DNA of 64,000 nt from Siderastrea siderea (lineage: Eukaryota; Cnidaria; Anthozoa; Scleractinia; Rhizangiidae), in contig OZ034967.1 in NCBI GenBank assembly GCA_964030785.1, forward strand, positions 45,630,033 to 45,694,032, in the 5' to 3' direction. The notes under the pieces are model-generated. The model saw only the letters and a program-made list of their open reading frames with translations, did not search any database and was not told where the DNA came from. A program made the position numbers and the translations under genes. Within the stretch, counting starts at the first letter, position 1; each line of letters opens with the position of its first letter. Positions 13,501 to 22,397 of the stretch are shown here, in pieces.

Positions 13501-16500
13501 CGGTCAAAAAATAAAATGCCAAGTTCCATTTTGAAAAATAAATTTCAAGAAAAACTCTTAGGAATTTTTACCGTTTACAAACAAAAACTGATTTTGAGCT
13601 TTGTTTTCATTGTAAGAGTAAGTAAAGAAAAATGGTGACCCTGTTAAGTGAGCCCCCGTTTTTTGAGGGACAAGGAAAAACATGCTCAATGTAACTAGTA
13701 TAAGTAATAAAAAACTGGAATAAAAGAATGACTGTTGGAAGACTAGTCTTAACATTTTGTTTCGTTAGTCAGGCTGACTTCACTTTTGTTAAGTTTGATA
13801 AATAATTTAACTAAAATTCGGTTCATTTGATTCAACTGTTACTTTGTCAGCTCAAAAAAGAAGGCGTCCACGAGTCCCAAAAGAAAGTTGACGAAATTCT
13901 CACCGAGTCACGTGGTATCGTTAAGGAAGACTTCTTCAAGGAGCACGAGCGGGACCACTTCCAAGGGAGAATTGACATGATCGACAAAAGGAACAAAGAA
14001 CTCGAGGAAAAAGCTGCTAAGGAAGAAAGAAGGTAATAGATTCATTTATAATTTGCCAGAGATCGCTGCTATTAGTTCGTTTTCTACAACGTAGCTATCC
14101 TGCGTAACGACATCCGAGCGACAATTCGATAGATTCCACACTGATATTATAGCCCCGATTTACAAGACAACCGTTAAGGCACGGCACTCCTGACTTTGGC
14201 ACTCGGGCCCACAGTTTTGGTCCGCCATCTGTTCCGTTTACACGACAAAATTAGGGCGGCCCTACTTTTGTGGTGGGTACGCTTAAAATTAGAAACGGCA
14301 ACTCCAAATTACTGAGTACGTCAGTCAATTTGACAGCGGTAAACCACTACTTCATGTAATTTCGTTCTTCGCAAATGTTCTTAAAAGGAGTGACGTGCCT
14401 GCACGACTCCCACGCGCGTGTTTCAGCCTTTTACCGCCTTTACCCTTCACATAGTTACTCGAGGGACTGGTTATGAAACCTTGCAAGTTTCAAAGGCCAA
14501 AACAAATGTGCTGCAATTTATGTTGAAAGTTCTACGACCGTGCACAATCTTTTGTTTTACGTTTGTACACTATGGCTGAATAACTTAACAGTGACATTTT
14601 TATTGGTTCGTTGCTCATGCAAAATTCAAACCTATTGTTTTTTGTGCACGGTCAAGGCTAAAAACGGTAACAAAAACATAAAACAAAAGACTTTGCTGAG
14701 CTTCATAGCCAGGTTCTTTTATTAACTATGCCCTTCATTAGCAGAAAATAAATTTTCATTTTAATTCATAAAAATTCAATAACCTTTATGGAATTTCATT
14801 TTCGTCAAGGAATTTGTATTTTAGTTATTCGTTGCTTCATCAGTAAGGAATACGTGTAAAGTGAAATTCAATAACATTTTGAGATTTTCATTTTCATGTT
14901 GTAGATAGTCTATAGTGTCTTTAGAAAATCAATAACACGTATTGCATCATCGTTAGCATTAAGGGAATTTTATTTAAAATTCAAGCTGTTGTAAATTCAT
15001 TTTACAGTGTATTTGGAACGAACAAAAAAGACCAAACATGCACATGCACACTGTAGATGTACAAACAACAGCGTTCTTTTTCAAACTGTAGACACGCTAC
15101 GAGGACAAAGCGAGTGGCGAATGAAGACGGTCTGGGAAAGAACTGTGTACAAAAATAAACTATACATGTATGTACTAAGAAGACTTCGTGGCTGAAGTTA
15201 AGCGTAAACAGGAGTTCAGTTTGCCAGCAGCACTGCTGTGAATTACATATCATGTAAACATTAGTCACGATGTTAAAAACAAATTTACCAGTATTTTTGC
15301 GATAATAATAAATGAAATTTCCTGCACGTAAACGACGTTAATGATTTTCTGAAGAGGCTAAAGAGTGTGCATAACAAAATGAAAATCTCAAAACAATACT
15401 GTATTTCATTTCACACTTTTTCCACACCAATGAAGCAACGATTACCTAAAATGAAAAAAATTTCAGGAAAATAAAATTTCACAAATGTTATTCAAATTTT
15501 CTAAATGAAAATGAAAATTTTTTTTTAGGCACTGCTGGGTGATGTTGCGTTACAAAAGGGCAAGATTTTTTGTTTTGTTTTTGTTTTTGTCGGATGGCTT
15601 GATTTCTGTCTTCAAAAGTAACTTCTGAGAGGGTTGCTTGAGTACAGTTCTCTGGGTGTCCTCTCTCAAGGAGATGTGTTTTGAAGTTTGTGATGCTCTG
15701 TTCAAATAATGTTTCAGAAGAGTTAGTTCTAAGTAGTCTTAGAGCCTCTCCTTTGAGGAATCTTCTTTTTACTCCTGTGGATGGCAAAATGGGTGTACTG
15801 AAGTGTTTCAGTGGGCTTAAAGTGGGTAGTACATCTAGCACCGACTCAGTTTTAAATCGTTCGCCTTTGTAAACAATCCAAAAGTTTGTTTCTGTTTCGG
15901 ATACTTCAGTCGTAAACTTGATAGTTTGATGGTGTTTGTTAGCTTGTTCAATGAACTGTGTGATCTCTTCTCTTGTGGTGTTCTAGAGGGAGCAGATGTC
16001 GTCAATGAATCTTTTCCAGACCAGCGGTTTTAAAGCGCTTTGATTTAAGATCTCTGTTTCTACCTTAGCCATGAAAATATTTGCGAAAGAACTGGGAATA
16101 TCGCGCATGCTCGATAGAAATTATTTCCAGTCCTTCCAGAAGAATCACCGAGAAACGGTCGAGAACCCATTCAAATTCGGGCACGGCACTCCAAACAGAC
16201 GGGCCGAGACTACCTATTTCAGGAGTGCTCGGCCCGTCTGAATTTTTTGACACCCGTGCTCATAAATATGCATTTACACGGCACAATTCAGGAGTGCCGT
16301 GCCGTAAATTAGCGGCCCGCGTGCCAAAATGTAGGGGTGCCGTGCCCAAAACGCTTGTCGTGTAGATCGTGTTTATAATATACCTAAGCTTTCATGTGTT
16401 TTTACTGAAATTAAGCATGCCTTATGTCAGCATAAACACGCTGAATTGACGCCATGTTTGCGCGCGCTTGCAAGCTATGAATGAGCTTGTTTTCTTGCAA

Positions 16501-19500
16501 ATGGAAGGTAATTTCTATACAAACGTAACACTCACGACGTTTTATCGTTAAGTTTAATTTTGTTCGGCACTGATTACTTTTGTTGTGTTTTTTTTTTTTG
16601 GCCAGGTTGCTTGACACATACATTTTGCTGCTTAAACAAAACCTGCAACGAATGAACGTTTGGCTCAATATGGCAGAATCACGAATAAAGTCACAAGGCG
16701 AGATTGGTCCTGGTTATGATGATGTGAAGAAACAACTCGAAGATCATCAGGTAGGGTGGTAGTTAATCTATCACTTGCACGAGTCATGTATAAAAGCCAA
16801 CAATAAAACAGCACTAGAGGGGGTGTTGCTGAATAGCTTTCACGTGCATGATAATTAAGAATTTCATGTGCAGACTCAAACTTTATAGCCACATTGTGCA
16901 ACAGGAAAGTACTCCTTAATAGCTTTCATTTGAATGGTCACACTTTATGAGTTCATCCACAGACTCAAAAGTTAGAACCACTTTGTACAGCATAATAAAC
17001 AGCACCACAGGAAAGTACTGCTCAGTAGCTTTCATTTGAATGGTCACACTTTAGGATTTCATCTACAGAATCAAAACTTAGCACCACATTGTGCAGCATA
17101 ATAAACAGCACCATAGTAAAGTACTGCTCAGTAGCTTGCATTTGAACGGTCGCACTTTAGGATCTTGTCAACAGACGTGAGGCTTAACATCACGTTCTTG
17201 ACGCACGACGGACAACTCCATAGACACGTTCTGCTCAGTAAAGTCAATTTGAATGGTCACACTACAGGATAAGCCTACTCTGGGACCCAAAGTGGCCCAA
17301 AGTCGCCTAAAGTCGCCCAAAGTCGCTCTAAGTCGCCTTAAATCCCTTGTATATAGTTTATATATTAATAGTAAACTATGTAAAACTTAATATAGTTTAT
17401 TTTCAGTTTGCTTGCCAAGGCTGTTGCCTAACCAGAGCCCTATACAATAAAATGCCCAAGGAATCATCCTGGGGCCCCTAAGTTTCTTGTTGTGACACTT
17501 ACTAACTCACAGGTTTCACTTAATGCCTTACCTTTTGGCCTGTGACCAATTCGGCAACAACCTTGCTTGCTAGCTGTTGTTAAGGTCATTGTTGCATGTT
17601 TATGTACTACTAATGTCTTTAGTGTGCGGGTCCACACCAACATCACAAGAGGTCATTAGAAATTCCAAGGGGGGTGGGGGCAGTGGAGGCTCTTGCAGGC
17701 CACCAAACTAGAATTTCAAGAAGGGTGGGGTGGAATAGGGGGTTGGAGGAGCATTCAAACTAAAACATTTTCATGGGGATAGTATGGATATTTTCTGTAA
17801 CAATGCATTATGGTGTACCATGATGATTCCCATGTACATGTATACCACAACTGTACTTAGGTTCACCTTGGCATTTCCAATTAAGTCACTGAAGGTTACC
17901 TAGAATTGCCTAAAGTCGCTCAAAATCGCCCAAAGTCGCCTAAAGTCGCCCAAAATCGCCTTAAATCGCCAAAAATCGCCGTAATTTTGGACAAAATAAG
18001 CTAAAATCGCCTAAAGTCGCCTTAAGTCGCCCAAAGTTACGGCGACTTTGGGTCCCAGAGTAGGCCTACAGGATCTTATCGACAGACTCAAAACCACATT
18101 TAGTAACTGGGTTTTTCTTTTAAGTTCGAATGAAAGGAAGTGCCCTTAAAATAAGATTCTGAATTGTGTGTGTTTTGTTCCGTGTATCAAGTGAAAAAAA
18201 AATGTGTCGTTCGTATATGAATACTTTGCTGTTTGTTTTGTAGACTTTCCAAGAAGAACTTCGCGACCATTCAATGATTTCCATGATCCTCGGAGTTGAC
18301 GTTACTCATCCAGCCATCAGCGAGAGCACACATCAGCAAGTGAAGTCACTGAGTGATCGATGGAGCAAAGTATGGAACTGGTCTGAACAAAGAAAAACAC
18401 AACTGCTGAAGGTATTTTTATTTATCTCGAATACCATATTTCCCCTGTTAACTCCTTCCTGGGCCACCACCTTGCTTTAATTAAATCTAAAATTAGCACC
18501 CCCCACCCCCCCCCCACCTTCCCTTCTATTGCATTGTCAAAGTAACACCCCCCACCCAAAATTAACAAGCCGCCCGTACATTTTTCCCCTTAAGAAGACT
18601 GCACGAAGTAAGAAAAGTGAAGTTTAATTCAGGTTTTTTACCAAGTGCGAAATAATTTTTCAGGGTTCAAACTGGCCAATTAAGGGCCGAGTTCGCTTGG
18701 GGACTGTGAAGTGATCTTCTTTTTCTTGCACCTACAAGGATGAGGAGTAAGGCCATTACAACGATGCGTCGCCATAATCGCGATTGTGCCAATGAGAGTT
18801 CTTTTGAGAGTTTTTAAGAGTTCTTTTCATTTCAATAACAAAAAGAATTTTTAGAAAGAGGAAGTATCGCTCAAAGGACACACTTTAATGTATTCTTGTG
18901 CAACTCTTTGATCCTTTTGATCTTTCATTTTTTCGAATAGTTTTTTCCGTGATCAGTAAGTTATCCGCTCAGCATCCCTTCGAGTGTTATACATGTTAGC
19001 TTTAAGCTGCCCTGCCCCGCGATGACCTTCGGTTCTACATTTACGTTGGTGCACTCAGTAACTGCCAAATTTGGCTTTAATCTTCATGTGGGGGGGGGGG
19101 GGGGGTGTTTTTTCAACTTAGCCCTCACTTATGTCTTACTGTTAAAGGTCTTGAGTAACTGGCAAAGATTCCGAGACGAGCAGTTAATATTGCTCAACTG
19201 GTTATCAAACAAAGAGAAGACACTGAAAGACATGGGAAGAACAGATCTCTCTAATGAGGAAGAAGTAAAGGATCACTTGGAAAAACTTCGGGTAAGAAAT
19301 CAGTAGCTTTAATTGCTTTGATTACCTTGAGGCAAGACATTTTTCTCAAAGTGAGTGCATAAACAGCGGCCTCCACAGCTGCTAGAGCTTAACCAGGTGC
19401 AGCAGAAGGCAAAAAGAAGTATTACCAACCCCCCCTGGGGGGAGATGCACTGAAGCCTACCACAGGGTTAGCTCCAGCACGTTGCCAGGTTTCCCTAATG

Positions 19501-21893
19501 GCTTGGCCCAGTTACACACCTATGTGCGTTTCTCGAAAGCCCCGAAACTTTATGGGCCGATTTTGGGCACCAATATTCACACTGTATCTTCTAAACAAAG
19601 AGTTTTCTGAGCGTGAAACTTTGTTATAAATTACAGATTTTAAAGACATGTTAAAATAGCAGCTTTATACAGCGAGTGCTACATGTTTTTTTTTTTTTCG
19701 AATGGCTTTTCGGTGCCGAAAAAGGTTCGGCTCCTGGAAAAGCGCTCCTGGTAGAGAGAGGAAAAGTGAGTAAAGTTGCCAAATATAGTGAAACGGATAA
19801 TTTTTTAGTTTGGTCTTGAAATGAGAAAGTAACATGTATTGTCCATCATGTCAAGCACGGGAAAAAGAAACGATCTGGATTTCTGACACATGCAACAACA
19901 CAAAGGCAGAGACTGCCTTAAAACTATAGACCTTCATATCAAAATTCCGACTTCCTCAAACTTGATCACTGCATATCCACCAACGCTTCCAATAACCTAA
20001 CAACGTGCTTAGGGTTTAACTTTCCAACCCACTTGTAATACTACTTCAAGTCTTGACATGCTAAAGAAGAAGACCTTGTCATGAGGTTCTCCACTGAGAG
20101 TTGAAAGAAAAGTAAACAAGCAACAAACGCGCTGAAAATAATACAGCTGCTTCAGATGGCGGGGGGGAGGGGGGGGGGGGGTTGTTCAGTAAAATTACAA
20201 GCTGCCGCAGTAGTTATTTCATCCCGGGATGATTTCATCCCGGTCTTCAGCACCGGGATGAAATCATCCCGGGGCGAACACATTTTTGCTCCAAATCATG
20301 TAAACACTCAAAGGTAAATGACCAGACACCGAGATGAAAGTCATCCCGGGATGAGATGCAAGTCATCCCGGGAAGAAACTCATCCCGGGATGAAATACCT
20401 CATGTAAACGGCGCCTAATCCCTTATAACAGTAGCTGTTATGCGCAATGGTCCTTGTTTTGAGTTGGCTATCGTGTTATAGCTAGAAACTAAGCAGCAGT
20501 TTCATCGGCTTTGCTTTTTATTCGAAACAGGTAATTGAAAAAGAGTTAGACGAACAAGGAATACGTCTGCAATCATTGCACAAAGCCGGGGAAGATCTAC
20601 TGAAGAATGTCGATGCGAATGACCCGGCTGCGAAAGAGATAAATACTCAATTGAAAGACTTCGATGACTGCTGGAATGACATTGCAAAGCAAGTCATTAA
20701 TAAAATACAACAGGTAAGAGTAGAACACAAGACACTTCAACGTTTTTGTTATGTTTCGGTTAATTGTACCGTCGAACAACTCAATCTTTGTTTGCATGAA
20801 GTCTTTAAAAGCTGTTCGCTTGCAGTAAGAGCTTTACAAAGCTGGTTAGAGTTATCGGCGTGCATGTGCGTAGATTAGGCACATCTGAGTTGTGTCCTCC
20901 GTATACTAGGTTCTAACGTTAGGTTGTTTAGTGTTGTTCTAACTTTGAAGGACTGATGGGGGAAGCAAGTCCTAACTGTGACCGTTGAAATGAAAGCTAT
21001 CGAGTAGTACTTTCCTGTGTTGGCTCCATTTGTTCAAAAGCTGGAATGCGCTATCCACCGGCTAAAACTCTATCCAGTGGATAACGCAATTAGTTTCCCA
21101 GACACTTATCCACTGCATAGTGTTTATCCGGTGGATAGCGCTATCCAACTTTTGAACAACTGGGGATTGGTGTTTGCTGTATGTTGATGTCTGTGGTAAA
21201 ACCCTAAATTGTGACCATTCAAAAGCATGAAAGCTATTGATCAGTTCTTCCCGCAGAAGTGTTTATTATGCTGTGAAACGTGCCTCTACCTTTCGAGTCA
21301 GCAAATGTTATTGACTTTCTAGTGGCTTTACTTTTGTCGAAAGAGATTATTTACAGAAGGCTAGTCGAATTTACTCTGCCACTTCGAGGAGTGGAAGGTT
21401 TGATAAAAATGACTTTTCGGTATATAAGTAAGTAATAGCCGCTTGGTGTGCTTTCGACTTTCCGTGTCTGATGAAATGTATTTCATTTCAGTTGGAGACC
21501 TCCCAGAGTAAACTTAGGGAATTTCATTCGGAAATGGACGCCACAAATGAATGGATGGATGAAACTGAAAAGCTTCTTAAGTCATTTGATATTAAAATGG
21601 ATCCAGAAGAAGCCAGCAAGTTACAGGAGAAAACAGAGGTAAGCTTCGTCATGCTTTGAACCGCTTCTAATTAACATATAGTGAGGTAGTGTTTTTTTTT
21701 CTTGGGGGGGGGGGGGTTAATTTTATTTAACAAAATAAATAAATGAGTAAATAAGTAAAGAAATAAGGGAGCTAGTGAATGAGGAAGGGAGGGAGGGAGT
21801 GAGCAAGGGAGAGGGGAGTGAATGAATGAATGAATGAATGAATGAATGAATGAATGAAAGAACTAGTAAGCGAACGAGCGAACGAATGAATGA

Positions 21894-21924
<31 letters not shown>

Positions 21925-22397
21925 AGCGAACGAACGAACGAACGAACGAACGAACGAACGAACGAACGAACGAATGAATGAATGAATGGTGGTGTTGACT
22001 CTGCATAGCATTTTAGATACCACTTGCGATGGTATCTAAAGTTGTTCAGACCGCATTCCGATGTATAATAGCCTAAATCCAAAAGCAATCAAAATCAAAA
22101 AGTAACTTTTTAGCCTTGTGACTGACAGGATTGATATATCTGTTGCAGATCAAATGCGAAGAACGCGCCAGATACGCTGCCAAAGTTGAACGTATCAACA
22201 GACTTGGTAAAGACCTGGCCGGTGAAATAGACCAACCTTCTCATGACGCCATTCAAGACGAACTTCAGCCTTTCAACGCCCGTTGGAGTGACGTGTCAAG
22301 TCAACTTGAGAACTTTAGCGATAAGGGCTACCCTCAACCGCAGAACGAATGCTGCTTCCTGCGGATCATGAGAAAGAAATTTGGAGTTTTTCAGTGA
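153..22397 (+). CDS. Giant spectrin-repeat protein, 3' part (21 exons reconstructed)
   Basis: Exons joined by AG/GT sites with continuous frame: 153-334, 910-1048, 1422-1537, 1890-2055, 2966-3147, 6340-6511, 7049-7230, 7841-8015, 8388-8572, 9208-9352, 9619-9800, 10776-10920, 11479-11660, 13323-13467, 13851-14032, 16606-16750, 18244-18411, 19148-19291, 20531-20713, 21492-21638, 22149-22397. The 5' part lies outside the window. The product is a chain of about ten three-helix spectrin repeats. The first exon of a pair usually ends in a helix with W (TRWKAV, EEKWAEL, EKRWNNL, SDRWSKVW, NARWSDV). The second often opens with another W helix (MNQWLIESE, IYDWMGDAE, MNVWLNMAE, NEWMDETE). Such chains act as long cytoskeletal spacers in nesprin, MACF/dystonin and dystrophin relatives. 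No actin-binding, GAS2, EF-hand or KASH domain is visible here, so I do not name the family member. Confidence 0.85.
640..810. repeat. Dispersed repeat, shared with 14,560-14,725
   Basis: About 165 bp in an intron match 14,560-14,725 in the same orientation. Shared words include TGTGCACGGTCAAGGCTAAA, CAAAATTCAA and AACATAAAACAAA. The ends are not clear and no coding content is recognised. It is probably a fragment of an interspersed element. Confidence 0.6.
1422..1537 (+). CDS. Atypical linker exon of the spectrin-repeat gene
   Basis: This is the third reconstructed exon (phase 0 in, phase 2 out). It is 116 nt where its neighbours in the same phase slot are 182 nt. Its product is rich in S, P, R and N (motifs WSPQSRSPD and RRPGENNNK) and lacks the heptad-like pattern of the flanking spectrin helices. 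It looks like a flexible, possibly phosphorylated linker that replaces the first half of a repeat. The splice sites are good (CACAG before, GTAAAG after). Confidence 0.65.
2093..2260 (+). repeat. tRNA-derived SINE remnant
   Basis: The segment holds a good pol III B box (GGTTCAAGTCC near 2,133) and an anticodon-arm-like hairpin (TTGGA ... TCCGA). It then runs into non-tRNA sequence, which is the layout of a tRNA-derived SINE. The acceptor stem does not fold cleanly, so it is not a functional tRNA gene. The 3' boundary is a guess. Confidence 0.5.
2577..2672. repeat. Short imperfect inverted repeat (foldback)
   Basis: Arms around ATTATTCCACGATCG...GATATGAGGTGAT and ATCACCTCATATC...GTGGAATGAT pair with each other around a short centre. 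This is a small MITE-like hairpin in the intron between 2,056 and 2,965. A poly-G stretch lies just upstream at 2,537-2,560. Confidence 0.55.
2693..2720. repeat. (AT)n microsatellite
   Basis: An uninterrupted AT dinucleotide run in an intron. Confidence 0.9.
3148..4660 (+). other. Intron sequence without a recognised element
   Basis: This is the first half of the 3.2-kb intron between spectrin exons 2966-3147 and 6340-6511. I see AT-rich sequence with short ORFs that look random, and no family I can name. A repeated phrase around 4,290 and 4,490 (TTTTTTTCA...GGATT) suggests an old local duplication. Confidence 0.4.
4675..5155. repeat. Minisatellite, ~104-bp unit, about 4.5 copies
   Basis: Diverged tandem units recur at about 4,690, 4,791, 4,893, 5,003 and 5,106. 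Each has the order: GGTCACACTT, a TTTCATCCACAGACTC-like core, AAAAGTTAGAAC, an ATAATAAACAGCACCA-like word, AAAGTACTGCTCA, and TAGCTTTCATTTGAA. The same unit recurs at 16,838-17,270 and 18,068-18,105, and inverted at 20,974-21,282. Confidence 0.8.
5572..5703 (-). mobile_element. Non-LTR retrotransposon tail fragment (ORF2 C-terminus)
   Basis: On the minus strand about 43 codons are open. They read FFVRVCRQRNELPLTARES and NTLPVFRKNL, the usual R..xxWNxLP / FK..L ending of LINE-type reverse transcriptase ORFs; here the W is replaced. Only the end of the ORF is present, as expected of an old 5'-truncated insertion. The surrounding AT-rich sequence (5,340-5,570) may be its 3' region. Confidence 0.5.
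6001..6035. repeat. (TTTA)n microsatellite
   Basis: About eight perfect tetranucleotide repeats in the intron upstream of exon 6340. Confidence 0.9.
6614..6825. repeat. MITE-like family M1, copy 1
   Basis: About 210 bp bounded by a TTGAACCCTTCAAGCCTCAATA-like left end and a CACTATTAGGGCTTAAAAGG right end, which are roughly inverted copies of each other. Inside are TTCTCCATA, TTTGGTGATCACT and similar words. Related copies lie at 12,643-12,846, 28,020-28,223, 40,254-40,468 and 53,120-53,332. Confidence 0.65.
7290..7440. repeat. Probable dispersed repeat in intron 7231-7840
   Basis: GGGGGATTTTACATCCC begins a block that ends near GCCAGTTGGGGTTCTTGAC and reads like a non-coding interspersed repeat. 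I found no second copy in the window. Nothing else is recognised in this intron. Confidence 0.3.
8606..9023. mobile_element. Inverted-repeat element M2, copy 1
   Basis: A ~418-bp element with near-perfect terminal inverted repeats: GCTTAAGGACGGTGCCTCCT on the left, AGGAGGCACCGTCCTTAAGC on the right. The interior has no credible coding capacity. A second copy at 12,842-13,245 shares the ends and internal words (CTTAGCAAGGGTT, GATAATTAAGCAACCAT, GGTTACCCCCA). It is a non-autonomous DNA transposon by structure. Confidence 0.8.
9801..10775 (+). other. Intron with an (ATT)n microsatellite
   Basis: This intron lies between exons 9619-9800 and 10776-10920. It carries an AT-rich stretch and, at 10,432-10,515, a long ATT trinucleotide run. 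A CTATACCGG...CCGGATTGG inverted motif follows at about 10,520-10,575. No gene is seen. Confidence 0.6.
10432..10515. repeat. (ATT)n microsatellite
   Basis: About 27 trinucleotide units with one interruption near the start. It creates a meaningless poly-Tyr reading frame. Confidence 0.95.
12643..12846. repeat. MITE-like family M1, copy 2
   Basis: It begins TTAACCCTTTAATCCC and contains TTCTCCATACATTTCTTATGG and AAGGAGAATTTG. The right end (CACTGTTAGAGCTTAAGG) runs directly into element M2 copy 2, so one inserted at or next to the end of the other. Confidence 0.65.
12842..13245. mobile_element. Inverted-repeat element M2, copy 2
   Basis: It has the same terminal inverted repeats as the 8,606 element (CTTAAGGACGGTGCCTCCT and its complement ending at 13,245) and about 400 bp of matching interior. 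It lies in the 1.7-kb intron before exon 13323. Confidence 0.8.
14745..15530. mobile_element. Element with ~180-bp inverted repeats, nested
   Basis: The left arm (AAATTTTCATTTT..., CGTTGCTTCATCAG, TTTTGAGATTTTCATTTT) is matched in reverse complement by the right arm at about 15,345-15,530. The central ~380 bp has no recognised coding content. It is non-autonomous and lies inside the 14,145-16,380 element. Confidence 0.6.
15540..16080 (-). mobile_element. Penelope-like reverse transcriptase fragment, decayed
   Basis: On the minus strand the sequence reads WKRFIDDICSL, then a stop, then NTTREEITQFIEQAN, HHQTIKF, ETETNFW, YKGERFKTES and, in a further frame, KGEALRLLRTNSSETLFEQ and ERGHPENC. FIDD fits the catalytic Y/FxDD box of reverse transcriptase. 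The downstream string is, by family knowledge, typical of animal Penelope-like elements. Stops and frame changes make it a dead fragment, and no GIY-YIG endonuclease part is seen. Confidence 0.7.
16838..17270. repeat. Minisatellite array, second locus
   Basis: About four units of the same ~104-bp repeat as at 4,675-5,155 (AATGGTCACACTTTAGGATT, CACAGACTCAAAAGTTAGAA, CATAATAAACAGCACCA, AAGTACTGCTCAGTAGC). The array is interrupted at 17,270 by a transposon and resumes at 18,068 with GATCTTATCGACAGACTCAAAACC. Confidence 0.8.
17271..18067. mobile_element. 797-bp TIR transposon with subterminal tandem repeats
   Basis: Terminal inverted repeats of ~23 bp (AAGCCTACTCTGGGACCCAA and the complement TTGGGTCCCAGAGTAGGCCT) are flanked by the direct repeat ACAGGAT at 17,264-17,270 and 18,068-18,074. 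Just inside both ends lie many copies of a 10-11-bp motif (CCCAAAGTCGC / CCTAAAGTCGC), typical of transposase-binding subterminal repeats. No transposase ORF is present, so it is non-autonomous. The 7-9-bp target duplication fits hAT or Mutator-type elements. Confidence 0.85.
18412..20210 (+). other. Introns with poly-C/G tracts, little else recognised
   Basis: Outside exon 19148-19291 I see poly-C and poly-G tracts (about 18,500, 19,090 and 20,160). A block at 19,430-19,530 (CCCCCTGGGG...GCTTCAGT-like) looks like an interspersed repeat end, but it has no partner in this window. Confidence 0.35.
20211..20405. repeat. Cluster of CATCCCGGGATG palindromes
   Basis: The 12-bp palindrome CATCCCGGGATG, or half of it, occurs about seven times in 195 bp, in both orientations (for example near 20,222, 20,264, 20,343 and 20,390). 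The outer ends are also mutually inverted (ATTTCATCCCGGGATGA left, TCATCCCGGGATGAAAT right). This suggests a MITE with internal palindromic repeats, lying just upstream of exon 20531. Confidence 0.65.
20974..21282. repeat. Inverted minisatellite units with a MITE inside
   Basis: 20,974-21,020 and 21,213-21,282 are the reverse complement of the intronic ~104-bp minisatellite unit (for example TGAAAGCTATCGAGTAGTAC against GTACTGCTCAGTAGCTTTCA). Between them, at 21,032-21,158, is a small inverted-repeat element. The left edge of the 24.3-kb duplication falls exactly at the start of this block. Confidence 0.65.
21032..21158. mobile_element. Small MITE with TTCAAAAG / CTTTTGAA ends
   Basis: A 127-bp element with inverted ends (TTCAAAAGCTGGAATGCGCTATCCACCGG and the complement CCGGTGGATAGCGCTATCC...CTTTTGAA) and an internal TATCCAGTGGATAA palindrome. 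Its copy in the second duplicate is at 45,341-45,470. Confidence 0.7.
21492..22397 (+). CDS. Last two exons of the spectrin-repeat gene
   Basis: Exons 21492-21638 (49 codons, phase 0 both sides) and 22149-22397 (82 codons, then TGA) finish a spectrin repeat. After the last repeat helix (RWSDVSSQLENF) comes a short tail with a Cys pair and a basic patch (ECCFLRIMRKKFGVFQ). I see no good splice donor before the TGA, so I read this as the true C-terminus. The tail has no membrane span, which argues against a KASH anchor. The Cys pair next to basic residues could be lipid-modified, but that is speculation. Both exons recur at 45,803-46,737. Confidence 0.7.
21819..21987. repeat. Tetranucleotide array (GAAT)n/(GAAC)n
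   Basis: About 40 tetranucleotide units mixing GAAT, GAAC and GAGC. They give an SFVRSFIHSF-type frame on the minus strand that is not a gene. The same locus in copy 2 (46,131-46,326) is (GACT)n followed by (GAAT)n, so the array has turned over since the duplication. Confidence 0.9.

Larger units (their letters stand above)
14145..16380. mobile_element. ~2.2-kb inverted-repeat element carrying nested insertions
   Basis: The left end (TATTATAGCCCCGATTTACA, then GGCACGGCACTCCTGA) matches the complement of the right end (TATTATAAACACGATCTACA, then GGGCACGGCACCCCTA) over ~70 bp. The flanks allow a TA target duplication. The right part holds a further palindrome at about 16,198-16,238 (GACGGGCCGAG ... 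CTCGGCCCGTC). Inside are a second inverted-repeat element and a Penelope-like fragment, so most of its length is later insertion. It fills the intron between exons 13851-14032 and 16606-16750. Confidence 0.6.

Noticed and set aside
21723..22088. Minus-strand ORFs with SFIHSFVRSF-type repeats (also 46,033-46,428)
   Set aside because: They are products of the tetranucleotide array; a period of 4 in a 3-frame gives open repeats without selection.
22312..22397. Cryptic splice donor in the last spectrin exon that would let the gene continue
   Set aside because: No GT with a reasonable donor context precedes the stop; the frame closes cleanly after a short tail.
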